Assembly: GCF_029210375.1 (NCBI RefSeq)
Contig: NZ_JARGER010000042.1
Location: forward strand, 124,001-188,000
DNA length: 64,000 bases
Direction of reading: 5' to 3'
Source: Nocardioides sp. YIM 152315
GTDB taxonomy: Bacteria; Actinomycetota; Actinomycetes; Propionibacteriales; Nocardioidaceae
The notes under the pieces are model-generated. The model was not told the DNA's origin, did not search any database, and saw only the letters and a list, made by a program, of their open reading frames with translations. A program made the translations under genes and the position numbers. This document shows, piece after piece, positions 25,808-33,710 of the stretch (positions are counted from its first letter, which is position 1; each line of letters starts with the position of its first letter).

Positions 25808-26214
25808 ACGCGGTGCGAGGCGCCGCCGGTGCGCTGGGCGTGCTGCTCGCGGCGTACGGCGCCTGGCTCCTGGTCAGCCGCGGTCACGACCTGCTGGACG
25901 TGGCCGTCTGGCTCACCGCCGGCGTCGTGCTGCACGACGGGGTGCTCGCGGTCGTCACCGTCGCGCTCGGCGCCCTGGCCGTCCGGCTGCTCCCGGCGCC
26001 GGCCCGTGCTCCCGCGGTGGTCGGCTTCGTCGTGCTCGGGTCGGCGACGCTGCTCGCCGTGCCGGTGCTCGGGCGCTTCGGCGCCCGTCCCGACAACCCG
26101 ACGCTCCTCGACCGCGACTACACGTCCGGCTGGCTCGTGCTCGCCGGCCTCACCCTCGTGGCGGTGGTCGGCGCCGCCCTCGTACGCTCGCGACGTAGGC
26201 GCGGGGAGGGATGA
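25804..26214 (+). CDS. Small membrane protein of unknown function
   Basis: This 136-residue protein has four predicted spans (about 5-24, 31-60, 66-86 and 107-126) and a basic C-terminus (VRSRRRRGEG). It begins with ATGA overlap on the molybdopterin gene and ends with ATGA overlap on the response regulator gene. A conserved DRDYTSGWLVLAG precedes the last span. I do not recognise a family; the position suggests a partner of the oxidoreductase or the sensor. Confidence 0.7.
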   Translation: MNAVRGAAGALGVLLAAYGAWLLVSRGHDLLDVAVWLTAGVVLHDGVLAVVTVALGALAVRLLPAPARAPAVVGFVVLGSATLLAVPVLGRFGARPDNPTLLDRDYTSGWLVLAGLTLVAVVGAALVRSRRRRGEG

Positions 26215-26900
26215 CGATGGCGCGGGTCCTGGTGGTCGACGACGACCGCACCGTGCGCGAGGTGGTCGTCTCCTACCTGCGCGCCCACGAGCACGAGGTG
26301 GTCGAGGTGGGCGACGGCGAGGCCGCGCTCCGCGCGATGCGCGAGACCCCGGCCGACCTCGTCGTGCTCGACCTGATGCTGCCCGGCATCGACGGCATCG
26401 AGGTGTGTCGGCGGCTGCGGCTGGCCGGGGACACGCCGGTGGTCATGCTGACGGCGCTCGGCGAGGAGACCGATCGGGTCATGGGCCTCGAGGTGGGGGC
26501 CGACGACTACGTCACCAAGCCGTTCAGCCCGCGGGAGCTGGCGCTGCGCGTCGACTCGGTGCTGCGACGCAGCAGCACGCCGCCCGCGCCGCGGCGGCTC
26601 GTCGACGGGGACGTGGTGGTCGAGGAGGCGGCACACACGGCGTACCGCGCCGGCGTGCCGCTGGCCCTGACGGGGCGCGAGTTCGACCTGCTCCGCTTCC
26701 TCGTCGCCCACCCGGGCACGGCGTACTCACGTGACGACCTGCTCCGCCACGTCTGGGGCTGGTCGATCGGCGACCAGTCCACGGTGACCGTGCACGTGCG
26801 CCGACTGAGGGAGAAAGTCGAGAAGGACCCGACCCACCCCGAGCGCCTCGTGACCGTGTGGGGCGTCGGCTACCGATGGGAGGCCGACGGTGTCGGTTGA
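26211..26900 (+). CDS. OmpR/PhoB family response regulator
   Basis: This 229-residue regulator has acidic residues Asp10-Asp12, phospho-acceptor Asp54 (VVLDLMLPGIDG) and a conserved lysine in YVTKPFSPREL. The C-terminal winged helix is complete (LTGREFDLLRFL ... YSRDDLLRHVWGW ... VTVHVRRLREKVE). Two possible starts lie six bases apart (26211 and 26217). It overlaps the previous gene by 4 nt and the kinase gene by 11 nt. It probably controls its own operon, which is inferred; no repeat operator is obvious at 22.7 kb. Confidence 0.92.
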   Translation: MTMARVLVVDDDRTVREVVVSYLRAHEHEVVEVGDGEAALRAMRETPADLVVLDLMLPGIDGIEVCRRLRLAGDTPVVMLTALGEETDRVMGLEVGADDYVTKPFSPRELALRVDSVLRRSSTPPAPRRLVDGDVVVEEAAHTAYRAGVPLALTGREFDLLRFLVAHPGTAYSRDDLLRHVWGWSIGDQSTVTVHVRRLREKVEKDPTHPERLVTVWGVGYRWEADGVG

Positions 26901-28023
26901 CGAGGTGAAGATCGTCCTCGTGGCGGCCGCGTGCGCGGTCGCGGTGGGCGTCGTGGGGCTCGTGGCCGCCTGGCTGGTGCGGCACCGGTCGATCCGGTGG
27001 CAGCTCGGGCTGATCGTCGTGGTCTCGATCGGGTCCGTGCTGGTCGGCGTGGTCGCGGTGTCGCGGATGATGTTCATCTCGCGCCACGACTGGCAGGTGG
27101 TCAGCCTGGTGGCAGCGGTCGCCGGCGCCGTCGCCTTCGTGGTCGCGCTGGCGCTCGGGATGGCGATCTCGCGCTGGTCCGAGGACCTGCGCCGGGGAGC
27201 GCGCACCCTCGACGCGCACGGGTCCTACGTCGCCGACCCGCGCGGGCCCAGCGAGCTCCAGGCGCTGTCGGAGGAGCTGGCCCGCACCAGCGAACGCCTC
27301 GAGGAGTCGCGGCTGCGCGAGGCCCGGCTGGAGGAGTCCCGCCGCGAGCTGGTCTCGTGGGTCTCCCACGACCTGCGCACGCCGCTGGCCGGGATGCGCG
27401 CGATGACGGAGGCGCTCGAGGACGGGATGGCGTCCGACCCGTCGCGGTACCACCGGCAGATCCGGGCCGAGGTGGACCGGATGGTGCGCATGGTCGATGA
27501 CCTCTTCGAGCTCTCGCGGATCCACGCCGGGGTGCTCCGGATCAGCCCGGAGCCCGTCGTGCTCGGCGATCTCGTCAGCGAGGCGATCGCGGGCGCCGAC
27601 CCGGTGGCCCGGGCGCACAGCGTCCGGCTGGCCGGCAGCGTCGAGGACGGCGTCCGCGTGACGGCCGATCCGGCGGGGCTGTCGCGGGTGGTCGGCAACC
27701 TGATCATGAACGCCATCCGGCACACCCCGGCCGACGGGTCGGTCGTGATCCACGGGCGAGCGACGTCCGACGGCGTCGAGGTCAGCGTCCGGGACCAGTG
27801 CGGTGGGCTGACGCCCGAGGAGATGACGCGCGTGTTCGACCTCGCGTGGCGCGGGGAGGGCGCGCGCACGCCGGTGCCCGACGACACCGGGGTGGGCGAC
27901 CAGGGGGCGGGGCTGGGCCTGGCGATCGTGAAGGGGATCGTCGAGGCGCATCGCGGCGACGTACGCGTGGAGAACGTCGGGGCGCCGGCCGGGTGCCGCT
28001 TCCTGGTGCGGCTGCCGGTCTGA
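26890..28023 (+). CDS. Membrane-bound sensor histidine kinase
   Basis: This 377-residue kinase has three hydrophobic segments (about 8-30, 38-58 and 70-92) with almost no extracytoplasmic domain. A HAMP-like linker (SRWSEDLRRGARTLDAHGSY) and a coiled region (128-153) follow, then the HisKA box SWVSHDLRTPLAG with His160. The ATPase N box is GNLIMNAIRHTP and the G boxes are GAGLGLAIVKGIV. Without a sensor loop it may detect changes within the membrane or from the neighbouring oxidoreductase, which is speculative. GTG 26890 overlaps the regulator gene by 11 nt. recA regulation starts 40 nt after its stop. Confidence 0.92.
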   Translation: MSVDEVKIVLVAAACAVAVGVVGLVAAWLVRHRSIRWQLGLIVVVSIGSVLVGVVAVSRMMFISRHDWQVVSLVAAVAGAVAFVVALALGMAISRWSEDLRRGARTLDAHGSYVADPRGPSELQALSEELARTSERLEESRLREARLEESRRELVSWVSHDLRTPLAGMRAMTEALEDGMASDPSRYHRQIRAEVDRMVRMVDDLFELSRIHAGVLRISPEPVVLGDLVSEAIAGADPVARAHSVRLAGSVEDGVRVTADPAGLSRVVGNLIMNAIRHTPADGSVVIHGRATSDGVEVSVRDQCGGLTPEEMTRVFDLAWRGEGARTPVPDDTGVGDQGAGLGLAIVKGIVEAHRGDVRVENVGAPAGCRFLVRLPV

Positions 28024-28062
28024 GGCGGCAACGGCGGCAACACGCCGGTCCCAATGCCCGCA

Positions 28063-28078
28063 TCGAACAGGTGTTCGG
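28063..28078. promoter_or_regulatory. SOS (LexA) box upstream of recA
   Basis: TCGAACAGGTGTTCGG matches the actinobacterial LexA consensus TCGAACN4GTTCGA with one terminal mismatch. It lies immediately upstream of a TAGGTT hexamer at 28081-28086, so LexA would block polymerase there. Confidence 0.8.
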
Positions 28079-28080
28079 GC

Positions 28081-28086
28081 TAGGTT
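28081..28086 (+). promoter_or_regulatory. Predicted SOS-controlled -10 of recA
   Basis: TAGGTT begins 3 nt after the LexA box. Transcripts from it would carry a leader of about 120 nt. Confidence 0.5.
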
Positions 28087-28163
28087 GTCTCCACAGGCAT
28101 GACGCGGACGAGGTTCTCCACAGGCGTCGGCGGCGCTGATCAGGCGTTGTCGGTGGCTCGCTC

Positions 28164-28169
28164 TAGCGT
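28164..28169 (+). promoter_or_regulatory. Second predicted -10 of recA, with an in-frame GTG 7 nt downstream
   Basis: TAGCGT is followed after CGCCGAC by GTG at 28177, which is in frame with recA 12 codons upstream of the ATG. It could be a LexA-independent promoter. Confidence 0.45.
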
Positions 28170-28212
28170 CGCCGACGTGCCTGGAACCCGACGAGAGACA
28201 AGGAAGCAACCC

Positions 28213-29265
28213 ATGGCTGGTGGAGGAGACCGCGACAAGGCGCTCGACGCCGCGCTCGCGAACATCGAGCGGCAGTTCGGCAAGGGCTCGGTCATGCGCC
28301 TCGGCGACGAGACCCGTGCCCCCCTCGAGATCATCCCGACCGGATCGATCGCCCTCGACGTGGCGCTGGGCCTCGGTGGCCTGCCGCGCGGCCGCGTGGT
28401 CGAGATCTACGGTCCGGAGTCGTCGGGCAAGACGACGGTCGCCCTGCACGCGGTGGCCAACGCCCAGCGCGCCGGCGGCGTCGTGGCGTTCATCGACGCC
28501 GAGCACGCGCTCGACCCCGAGTACGCCAAGGCCCTCGGCGTCGACACCGACGCGCTGCTGGTCTCCCAGCCCGACTCGGGTGAGCAGGCGCTGGAGATCG
28601 CGGACATGCTGGTCCGCTCCGGCGCCCTCGACCTGATCGTCATCGACTCGGTGGCCGCGCTCGTGCCGCGCGCGGAGATCGAGGGCGAGATGGGCGACAG
28701 CCACGTCGGCCTCCAGGCCCGCCTGATGAGCCAGGCGCTGCGGAAGATGACCGGTGCGCTCAACAACTCGGGCACCACCGCGATCTTCATCAACCAGCTG
28801 CGCGAGAAGATCGGCGTGATGTTCGGCTCGCCCGAGACCACGACCGGTGGTCGGGCGCTGAAGTTCTACTCCTCGGTCCGCCTCGACGTGCGTCGCATCG
28901 AGACGCTCAAGGACGGCACCGACATGGTCGGCAACCGCACCCGCGTCAAGGTCGTGAAGAACAAGGTGGCCCCGCCGTTCAAGCAGGCCGAGTTCGACAT
29001 CATGTACGGCAAGGGCATCAGCCGCGAGGGCGGCCTGATCGACGTCGGTGTCGAGGCGGGCCTCGTCCGCAAGGCGGGCGCCTGGTACACCTACGAGGGC
29101 GACCAGCTCGGCCAGGGCAAGGAGAACGCGCGCACCTTCCTGCGTGACAATCCCGACCTCGCCAACGAGCTGGAGAAGAAGATCCTCGAGAAGCTCGGCG
29201 TCGGCCCGCAGGTCGACCAGGAGGCTCCGCTCTCCGACGAGCCGATCGGCGTCGACTCCTTCTGA
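28213..29265 (+). CDS. recA: Recombinase RecA
   Basis: RecA is 350 residues long, a typical length, and has no intein. Walker A GPESSGKT is at 67-74. The N-terminus (KALDAALANIERQFGKGSVM), the Walker B region LDLIVIDSVAALVP and the DNA-binding loop 2 region (NQLREKIGVMFGSPETTTGG) are all intact. RecA drives strand exchange and LexA cleavage. The ATG at 28213 has AAGGAAG 6 nt upstream; an in-frame leaderless GTG at 28177 could add 12 residues. recX follows after 3 nt. Control is by a LexA box and two -10 candidates. Confidence 0.97.
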   Translation: MAGGGDRDKALDAALANIERQFGKGSVMRLGDETRAPLEIIPTGSIALDVALGLGGLPRGRVVEIYGPESSGKTTVALHAVANAQRAGGVVAFIDAEHALDPEYAKALGVDTDALLVSQPDSGEQALEIADMLVRSGALDLIVIDSVAALVPRAEIEGEMGDSHVGLQARLMSQALRKMTGALNNSGTTAIFINQLREKIGVMFGSPETTTGGRALKFYSSVRLDVRRIETLKDGTDMVGNRTRVKVVKNKVAPPFKQAEFDIMYGKGISREGGLIDVGVEAGLVRKAGAWYTYEGDQLGQGKENARTFLRDNPDLANELEKKILEKLGVGPQVDQEAPLSDEPIGVDSF

Positions 29266-29268
29266 TCG

Positions 29269-29865
29269 GTGGTTGAGGACAGGCCGCCGCCGGAGTGGCT
29301 GGGCGACGTCTCGGCCGGGGTGGACGCGTGGACCAGGCGGCCCCCCGAGGACACCGCAGCCCAGGTGCCGGAGGCCGACGCGGAGGCGGTCGCCCGCAAG
29401 ATCCTGCTCGACCAGCTGACCGGGCAGGCGCGCAGCCGCAAGGAGCTCGCCGACAGGCTGGCGAAGAAGAACGTGCCGGGTGAGGTGGCGGCCCGGCTGC
29501 TCGACCGGTTCGAGGAGGTCGGGCTGGTCGACGACGCGGCGTTCGCGCGCTCCTGGGTCTCCTCCCGACAGCCCGGGAAGGGCCTGGCGACCAGGGCGCT
29601 GGCCCAGGAGCTGCGCCGCAAGGGGATCGACGACGAGGTCGCCCGCGAGGCGCTCGACGAGATCGACCCGGCCGACGAGGAGGAGGCCGCCCGCGCGCTC
29701 GTGCGTCGCAAGCTCCGCTCGCTCGGCCGGGTCGACGACGCCACCGCCACCCGGCGGCTGGTCGGCATGCTGGCCCGCAAGGGCTACGGCTCCGGGCTGT
29801 CCTTCGCCGTCGTCCGCGAGGAGCTGGCGGCCGCCGGTCGCGCCGAGCCGCCCGAAACTTTCTGA
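29269..29865 (+). CDS. recX: Regulatory protein RecX
   Basis: This 198-residue RecX begins three nucleotides after recA at a GTG, an arrangement suited to translational coupling. The repeats of three-helix modules are visible (LLDQLTGQARSRKELADRLA; GLVDDAAFARSWV; ALAQELRRKGID; ALVRRKLRSLG). It limits RecA filament growth. Its first 45 residues are a variable acidic extension. The last codons read PPETF and lie in a degenerate copy of the CCCGAAA-TTTC palindrome seen elsewhere as a terminator. Confidence 0.92.
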   Translation: MVEDRPPPEWLGDVSAGVDAWTRRPPEDTAAQVPEADAEAVARKILLDQLTGQARSRKELADRLAKKNVPGEVAARLLDRFEEVGLVDDAAFARSWVSSRQPGKGLATRALAQELRRKGIDDEVAREALDEIDPADEEEAARALVRRKLRSLGRVDDATATRRLVGMLARKGYGSGLSFAVVREELAAAGRAEPPETF

Positions 29866-29874
29866 CGGGTCGGC
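29842..29874. terminator. Degenerate CCCGAAACTTTC palindrome over the recX stop codon
   Basis: GCCGAGCCGCC and GACGGGTCGGC can pair with two mismatches around CGAAACTTTCT. It shares the exact core CCCGAAACTTTC with the perfect palindrome at 42505. Confidence 0.35.
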
Positions 29875-29923
29875 GTCGTGTCCGGTCGAGCCGCCTCGGG
29901 ATGCGGGCGCCGGGGTGAGCCGA

Positions 29924-29929
29924 CAGAAT
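29924..29929 (+). promoter_or_regulatory. Relaxed leaderless-type -10 of the acetyltransferase gene
   Basis: CAGAAT lies 6 nt before the GTG at 29936. Confidence 0.35.
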
Positions 29930-29935
29930 GCTCGG

Positions 29936-30637
29936 GTGTCGGAGCGCGTGGTGGTGCACGAGCGCGGACGCGACCTGAGCGGGGTCGTGCGGCCCGGGGA
30001 GCCGTGGGCGGCGGCGGCGCGGCGTACCTGCGCCAGCATCCACGCCGACCCGGTGCCGCGCGACCTCTCCGGGGAGGTCAAGGAGTTCGTGGTCGACCAC
30101 GACACCCGGGTGTCCGTGCGCGCGATGACCCGCGGCGACCTGGGCGACCTCGTGCGCTGGCGGCGGTCCGCGCACGTGGCCCGCTGGTGGTCCTCCGAGG
30201 GCGAGCCGACCCCGGAGCGCATCGAGGCGCGCTACGGGCCGCGGATCGACGGGATGAGCCCCACCCGGATGTGGGTGGCGGAGGTCAACGGCCGTTCGGT
30301 CGGGTTCGTGCAGGACTATCGGATCGGTGACTATCCCGACTACGCCGTGCTCGGCCCCGACCCGGCGGCGATCGGCGTCGACTACGCGCTGGCCGAGGAG
30401 TGGAGCGGCCGCGGCCTGGGCGTGCGCGTGCTGTGGGCGTGGATGCTGCGCACCCGGCGGCGGTTCCCGGACGCGGGGACGTTCTTCGCCGCGCCGGACC
30501 ACCGCAACGCCCCCTCGCTGCGGATGCTCGCGAAGGCCGGGTTCGAGGAGGGTGTCTGGTTCGACGAGCCGCAGGAGGACGGTGGCGTGGACACGGTCGT
30601 CGGCTGCTCGCTCGACGTACGACGGGTGCTGGGATGA
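29936..30637 (+). CDS. GNAT family N-acetyltransferase, aminoglycoside 6'-acetyltransferase-like
   Basis: This 233-residue protein has a variable N-terminal 55 residues followed by a GNAT domain (VSVRAMTRGDLGDLVRWRRS, WVAEVNGRSVGFVQDYRIGD, EEWSGRGLGVRVLWAW). The layout matches the Acetyltransf_8 class that includes AAC(6') enzymes and siderophore acetylases. The substrate is uncertain, and resistance should not be assumed. GTG 29936 was chosen on the -10-like CAGAAT 6 nt upstream. Confidence 0.78.
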   Translation: MSERVVVHERGRDLSGVVRPGEPWAAAARRTCASIHADPVPRDLSGEVKEFVVDHDTRVSVRAMTRGDLGDLVRWRRSAHVARWWSSEGEPTPERIEARYGPRIDGMSPTRMWVAEVNGRSVGFVQDYRIGDYPDYAVLGPDPAAIGVDYALAEEWSGRGLGVRVLWAWMLRTRRRFPDAGTFFAAPDHRNAPSLRMLAKAGFEEGVWFDEPQEDGGVDTVVGCSLDVRRVLG

Positions 30638-30638
30638 T
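30633..30638 (+). promoter_or_regulatory. Relaxed leaderless-type -10 of the HipA-like gene
   Basis: GATGAT lies 6 nt before the GTG at 30645 and spans the stop of the acetyltransferase gene. Confidence 0.35.
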
Positions 30639-30644
30639 CGCTGC

Positions 30645-31439
30645 GTGATCCCCACCGTCGGCGTGACCCGCTATGTCACACCACTCCGCGAGGGCGGCAG
30701 CCTGCCCGGCATCGTCGAAGGCGACGACCTCGGCACGTACGTCTGCAAGTTCCGCGGCGCCGGCCAGGGGCTGCGGGTGCTGGTCGCCGAGGTGATCGTC
30801 GGCGAGCTGGCTCGCCGCCTCGGGCTGCGTACGCCGCGGCTCGTCGCGCTCGAGCTCGACCCGGAGATCGCCCGCTACGAGGCCGACGAGGAGGTGCAGG
30901 ACCTGCTCAACGCCAGCGCCGGCCTCAACCTCGGCGTCGACTTCCTGCCGGGTGCCTTCGGGTTCGACGGCGACCTCCCCCTCGGCGACGGCGTCGCGTC
31001 GACCGTGCTGTGGTTGGACGCGTTCACCGCGAACGTCGATCGGTCCTGGCGCAACCCGAACCTGCTGTTCTGGCACGGTGACCTGTGGGTCATCGACCAC
31101 GGCGCCTGCCTCTACTTCCACCACGCCTGGTCGAGCGGGGCCCTGGTGAAGGAGGGCGGCCCCGCACGGTTCGCGCACCAGCCGTGGAGCCCGGCCGACC
31201 ACGTGCTGCTGTCCCACGCCCACGACCTGCGGACGGCGGACGAGCGGATCCGCGCGCAGCTCGACGAGCAGACGTTCGCCGAGGTCCTCGCGCTGGTGCC
31301 GGACGGGTGGCTCGAGCCGGTGCCGGGCGCCGAGACGCCGGACGCAGTCCGCGCGGCGTACGTGCGCTTCCTGACCGCCCGCCTGGAGACCAGGCAGTGG
31401 CTGCCTGAGAAGGACCAGCCGGAGGTGGCGACGCGATGA
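30645..31439 (+). CDS. HipA-like Ser/Thr kinase (short form)
   Basis: This 264-residue protein has the HipA kinase elements without the N-terminal HipA domain: ATP-anchoring Lys35 (TYVCKFRGAG), Glu49, catalytic loop TANVDRSWRNPNLL with Asp132 and Asn139, and metal-binding Asp151 (VIDHG). HipA enzymes phosphorylate tRNA synthetases or other proteins. This short group travels with DUF3037, and its target is unknown. There is no HipB-type repressor gene beside it, so it is probably not a classical toxin. The stop overlaps the DUF3037 start (ATGA). Confidence 0.82.
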   Translation: MIPTVGVTRYVTPLREGGSLPGIVEGDDLGTYVCKFRGAGQGLRVLVAEVIVGELARRLGLRTPRLVALELDPEIARYEADEEVQDLLNASAGLNLGVDFLPGAFGFDGDLPLGDGVASTVLWLDAFTANVDRSWRNPNLLFWHGDLWVIDHGACLYFHHAWSSGALVKEGGPARFAHQPWSPADHVLLSHAHDLRTADERIRAQLDEQTFAEVLALVPDGWLEPVPGAETPDAVRAAYVRFLTARLETRQWLPEKDQPEVATR

Positions 31440-31816
31440 GCAACCTCGCCTACCAGTACGTCGTGCTGCGCTGCGTCCCTCGCGTCGATCGTGAGGAGTT
31501 CGTCAACGTCGGCGTCGTCCTCTACTGCCACGCGACCGACTTCCTGCAGGCCGCCTGGCACGTGGACCGCGACCGGCTGGCCGCGCTCGACCCGGGGCTG
31601 GACCTCGACCAGGTCTGCGAGGCACTGGAGTTCGTCGAGGGCGTCTGTGCCGGCGACGCCCGTGGGGGAGCCGCGGCCGAGGCCTCGCTGAGCCAGCGCT
31701 TCGGCTTCGTCAAGGCCCCGCGCAGCACGGTGATCCAGCCCGGACCCGTCCACGGCGGGGTCACCGCCGATCCGGCCCGCCAGCTCGAGCACCTGCTCGA
31801 GCGGCTGGTCAGCTGA
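31436..31816 (+). CDS. DUF3037 domain protein, partner of the HipA-like kinase
   Basis: The 126-residue protein begins SNLAYQYVVLRCVPRVDREE and contains FVNVGVVLYC, the recognisable start of DUF3037. The remainder is charged, with conserved QRFGFVKAPRS near the end. The ATGA overlap with the HipA-like gene and the recurrence of this pair in actinobacteria suggest that the proteins act together. Its last 8 bases overlap the convergent desaturase gene. No biochemical role is known to me. Confidence 0.82.
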   Translation: MSNLAYQYVVLRCVPRVDREEFVNVGVVLYCHATDFLQAAWHVDRDRLAALDPGLDLDQVCEALEFVEGVCAGDARGGAAAEASLSQRFGFVKAPRSTVIQPGPVHGGVTADPARQLEHLLERLVS

Positions 31817-32990
31817 CGGCGGGGAGCGCTCGCGGCCGGCGCGTCGCGGCCGCCAGGCGGCGCAGCTGGGGCACCAGGTTGCGGCGGTTGGTCTCGGCCA
31901 TCCAGCCGTTGGGCAGCGAGAGCCGCACCACCTTGTGCCAGGCACTCGCGACCTGACGCACGAGCGGACGGGAGTTGTAGGGCAGGTCGAACCTGGCGAA
32001 GACCTGGCGCACCCGCGGGGCGATCTCCATGTAGCGGTTGCTCGGCAGGTCCGGGAAGATGTGGTGCTCGATCTGGTGGGACAGGTTGCCCGTGAGCGTG
32101 TGCAGCAGCCGCGAGCCGGAGATGTTGGCGGAGCCCAGCATCTGCCGGAGGTACCAGTGTCCGCGGGACTCGTTCTCGTCGAGCTGCTCCTGCTCGAAGG
32201 TGGCCACGCCCTCGGGGAAGTGGCCGCACATGATCACCGAGTGGCTCCACAGGTTGCGCAGCAGGTTGGCGGTCGCGTTGGCCGCCAGCGTCGAGCGCCA
32301 CGCCGGTCCGGAGAGGGCGGGGTAGACGACGAAGTCCTTGCCGAGCTGGCGGCGCATCTTGGCCAGCGCGACCTTCACCTCGGCCTTCTTCTCCTCGGAC
32401 ATCGTCCGCTTGTCGCGGACGTGCTCGCCGAGGTCGAGGTCGAACATCGTGATGCCGTACTCGAAGATGCAGGCGGTCACGAAGTTCCACGCGGGCTGGA
32501 CGAGGTAGCGGGGCTTCCACTCCTGGGCCTCGTCGACGCGCATGATGCCGTAGCCGAGGTCGTTGTCCTTGCCGACGATGTTCGTGTAGGTGTGGTGGAT
32601 CTCGTTGTGGGAGTGCTTCCAGCCGTCGGCGGTCGAGGCGTTGTCCCACTCCCATGTCGTGGAGTGGATCTTGGGGTCGCGCATCCAGTCCCACTGGCCG
32701 TGCAGCACGTTGTGCCCGATCTCCATGTTGTCGAGCACCTTGGCCAGGGTGAGGCCGGCGGTGCCCGCGACCCACGCGAGCCGGTTGCGGCTGCCGAGCA
32801 GCACCACGCGGCTCCCGAGCTCGAGGACGCGCTGCACGCGGACGAGCCGGCGGATGTACGCCGCGTCGCGGGCGCCCCGCGAGTCGAGGACGTCCTGGCG
32901 GATGCGGTCCAGCTCGGTGCCGAGCAGGTCGACCTGCTCCTGGGTGAGCCCGCCGGGGGTGGTCACCGGACGCTCGAGTACTGCCGTCAT
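31809..32990 (-). CDS. Membrane fatty acid (acyl-CoA/acyl-lipid) desaturase
   Basis: This 393-residue di-iron desaturase has three histidine boxes: HNVLH (93-97), HSHNEIHH (126-133) and HQIEHH (about residue 315). The last, QxxHH type, places it with front-end or acyl-CoA desaturases such as mycobacterial DesA3-like proteins. Hydrophobic segments flank the boxes. It introduces a double bond into membrane acyl chains using O2 and electrons from a ferredoxin or flavoprotein not encoded here. It has its own leaderless-type -10 (TACGTT, 6 nt before ATG). Just upstream on the same strand is a DesK/DesR-like pair that probably controls it. Confidence 0.9.
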   Translation of the reverse strand: MTAVLERPVTTPGGLTQEQVDLLGTELDRIRQDVLDSRGARDAAYIRRLVRVQRVLELGSRVVLLGSRNRLAWVAGTAGLTLAKVLDNMEIGHNVLHGQWDWMRDPKIHSTTWEWDNASTADGWKHSHNEIHHTYTNIVGKDNDLGYGIMRVDEAQEWKPRYLVQPAWNFVTACIFEYGITMFDLDLGEHVRDKRTMSEEKKAEVKVALAKMRRQLGKDFVVYPALSGPAWRSTLAANATANLLRNLWSHSVIMCGHFPEGVATFEQEQLDENESRGHWYLRQMLGSANISGSRLLHTLTGNLSHQIEHHIFPDLPSNRYMEIAPRVRQVFARFDLPYNSRPLVRQVASAWHKVVRLSLPNGWMAETNRRNLVPQLRRLAAATRRPRALPAVS

Positions 32991-32996
32991 TGCGTC

Positions 32997-33002
32997 AACG
33001 TA
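32997..33002 (-). promoter_or_regulatory. Leaderless-type -10 of the desaturase gene
   Basis: The minus-strand reading is TACGTT, 6 nt before the ATG at 32990. Confidence 0.5.
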
Positions 33003-33032
33003 CCCCGTGACGGGTTGCCGGATGAATCGTCG

Positions 33033-33710
33033 TCAGCGGGCGACGAGTCCGTGTTCGTGCGCGAACACCACGATCTGCACCCGGTCGCGCAGGCCCAGCT
33101 TGCGCAGGATCGCCCCGACGTGCGTCTTCACCGTCGACTCGCTCAGGAAGACCTCGCCGGCGATCTCCGTGTTCGACAGGCCCCTCGCGACCGCACCGAA
33201 CACCTCGCGCTCCTTGCCGGTGAGCGAGAGGTACGGCGCGGGCGGGGCGGTCGGAGCCCGGAACTGGCTGTCGAGCAGCGTCGAGAGGTCCGCCGGGGCC
33301 AGCACCGCGTTGCCGGCGTGGACGGTCCGGATCGCGTCGCGCAGCATCACGGGCGTCGTCCCCTTCAGCAGGAAGCCGCTGGCGCCGTAGCGGATCGCCG
33401 CCGCGGCCCGGTCGTCGAGGTTGAAGGTCGTGAGCACGATGACCCGCACCGGCTCCTCCCGGCGCGCGGCGCGGTCGGGCAGGAAGATCTGCCGGGTCGC
33501 CTCGACCCCGTCCATCTCCGGCATCCGCACGTCCATGAGCACGACGTCGGGCGCGAGCTCGTCGACGAGGCGCACCGCGTCGACGCCGTCGGCGGCCGTG
33601 CCGACGACCTCCATGCCCTCCTGCGCGTCGACGATCACCCGGACGCCCTCACGGAAGAGCTCCTGGTCGTCGACGAGCAGCACCGAGATCGTCTTCGTGG
33701 GATGAGTCAT
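33033..33710 (-). CDS. NarL/LuxR family response regulator (DesR-like)
   Basis: This 225-residue regulator has acidic Asp14-Asp15 and phospho-acceptor Asp60 (VVLMDVRMPEMDG). A LuxR helix-turn-helix at the C-terminus reads LTGKEREVFGAVARGLSNTE then STVKTHVGAILRKLGLRDRV. The ATG at 33710 overlaps the kinase stop by 4 nt; a longer frame to 33734 was rejected. The family and context (NarL regulator, HATPase_3-type kinase, desaturase) match B. subtilis DesKR. Alternatively it may serve a cell-wall response, since ddl and alr are upstream. Confidence 0.92.
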   Translation of the reverse strand: MTHPTKTISVLLVDDQELFREGVRVIVDAQEGMEVVGTAADGVDAVRLVDELAPDVVLMDVRMPEMDGVEATRQIFLPDRAARREEPVRVIVLTTFNLDDRAAAAIRYGASGFLLKGTTPVMLRDAIRTVHAGNAVLAPADLSTLLDSQFRAPTAPPAPYLSLTGKEREVFGAVARGLSNTEIAGEVFLSESTVKTHVGAILRKLGLRDRVQIVVFAHEHGLVAR

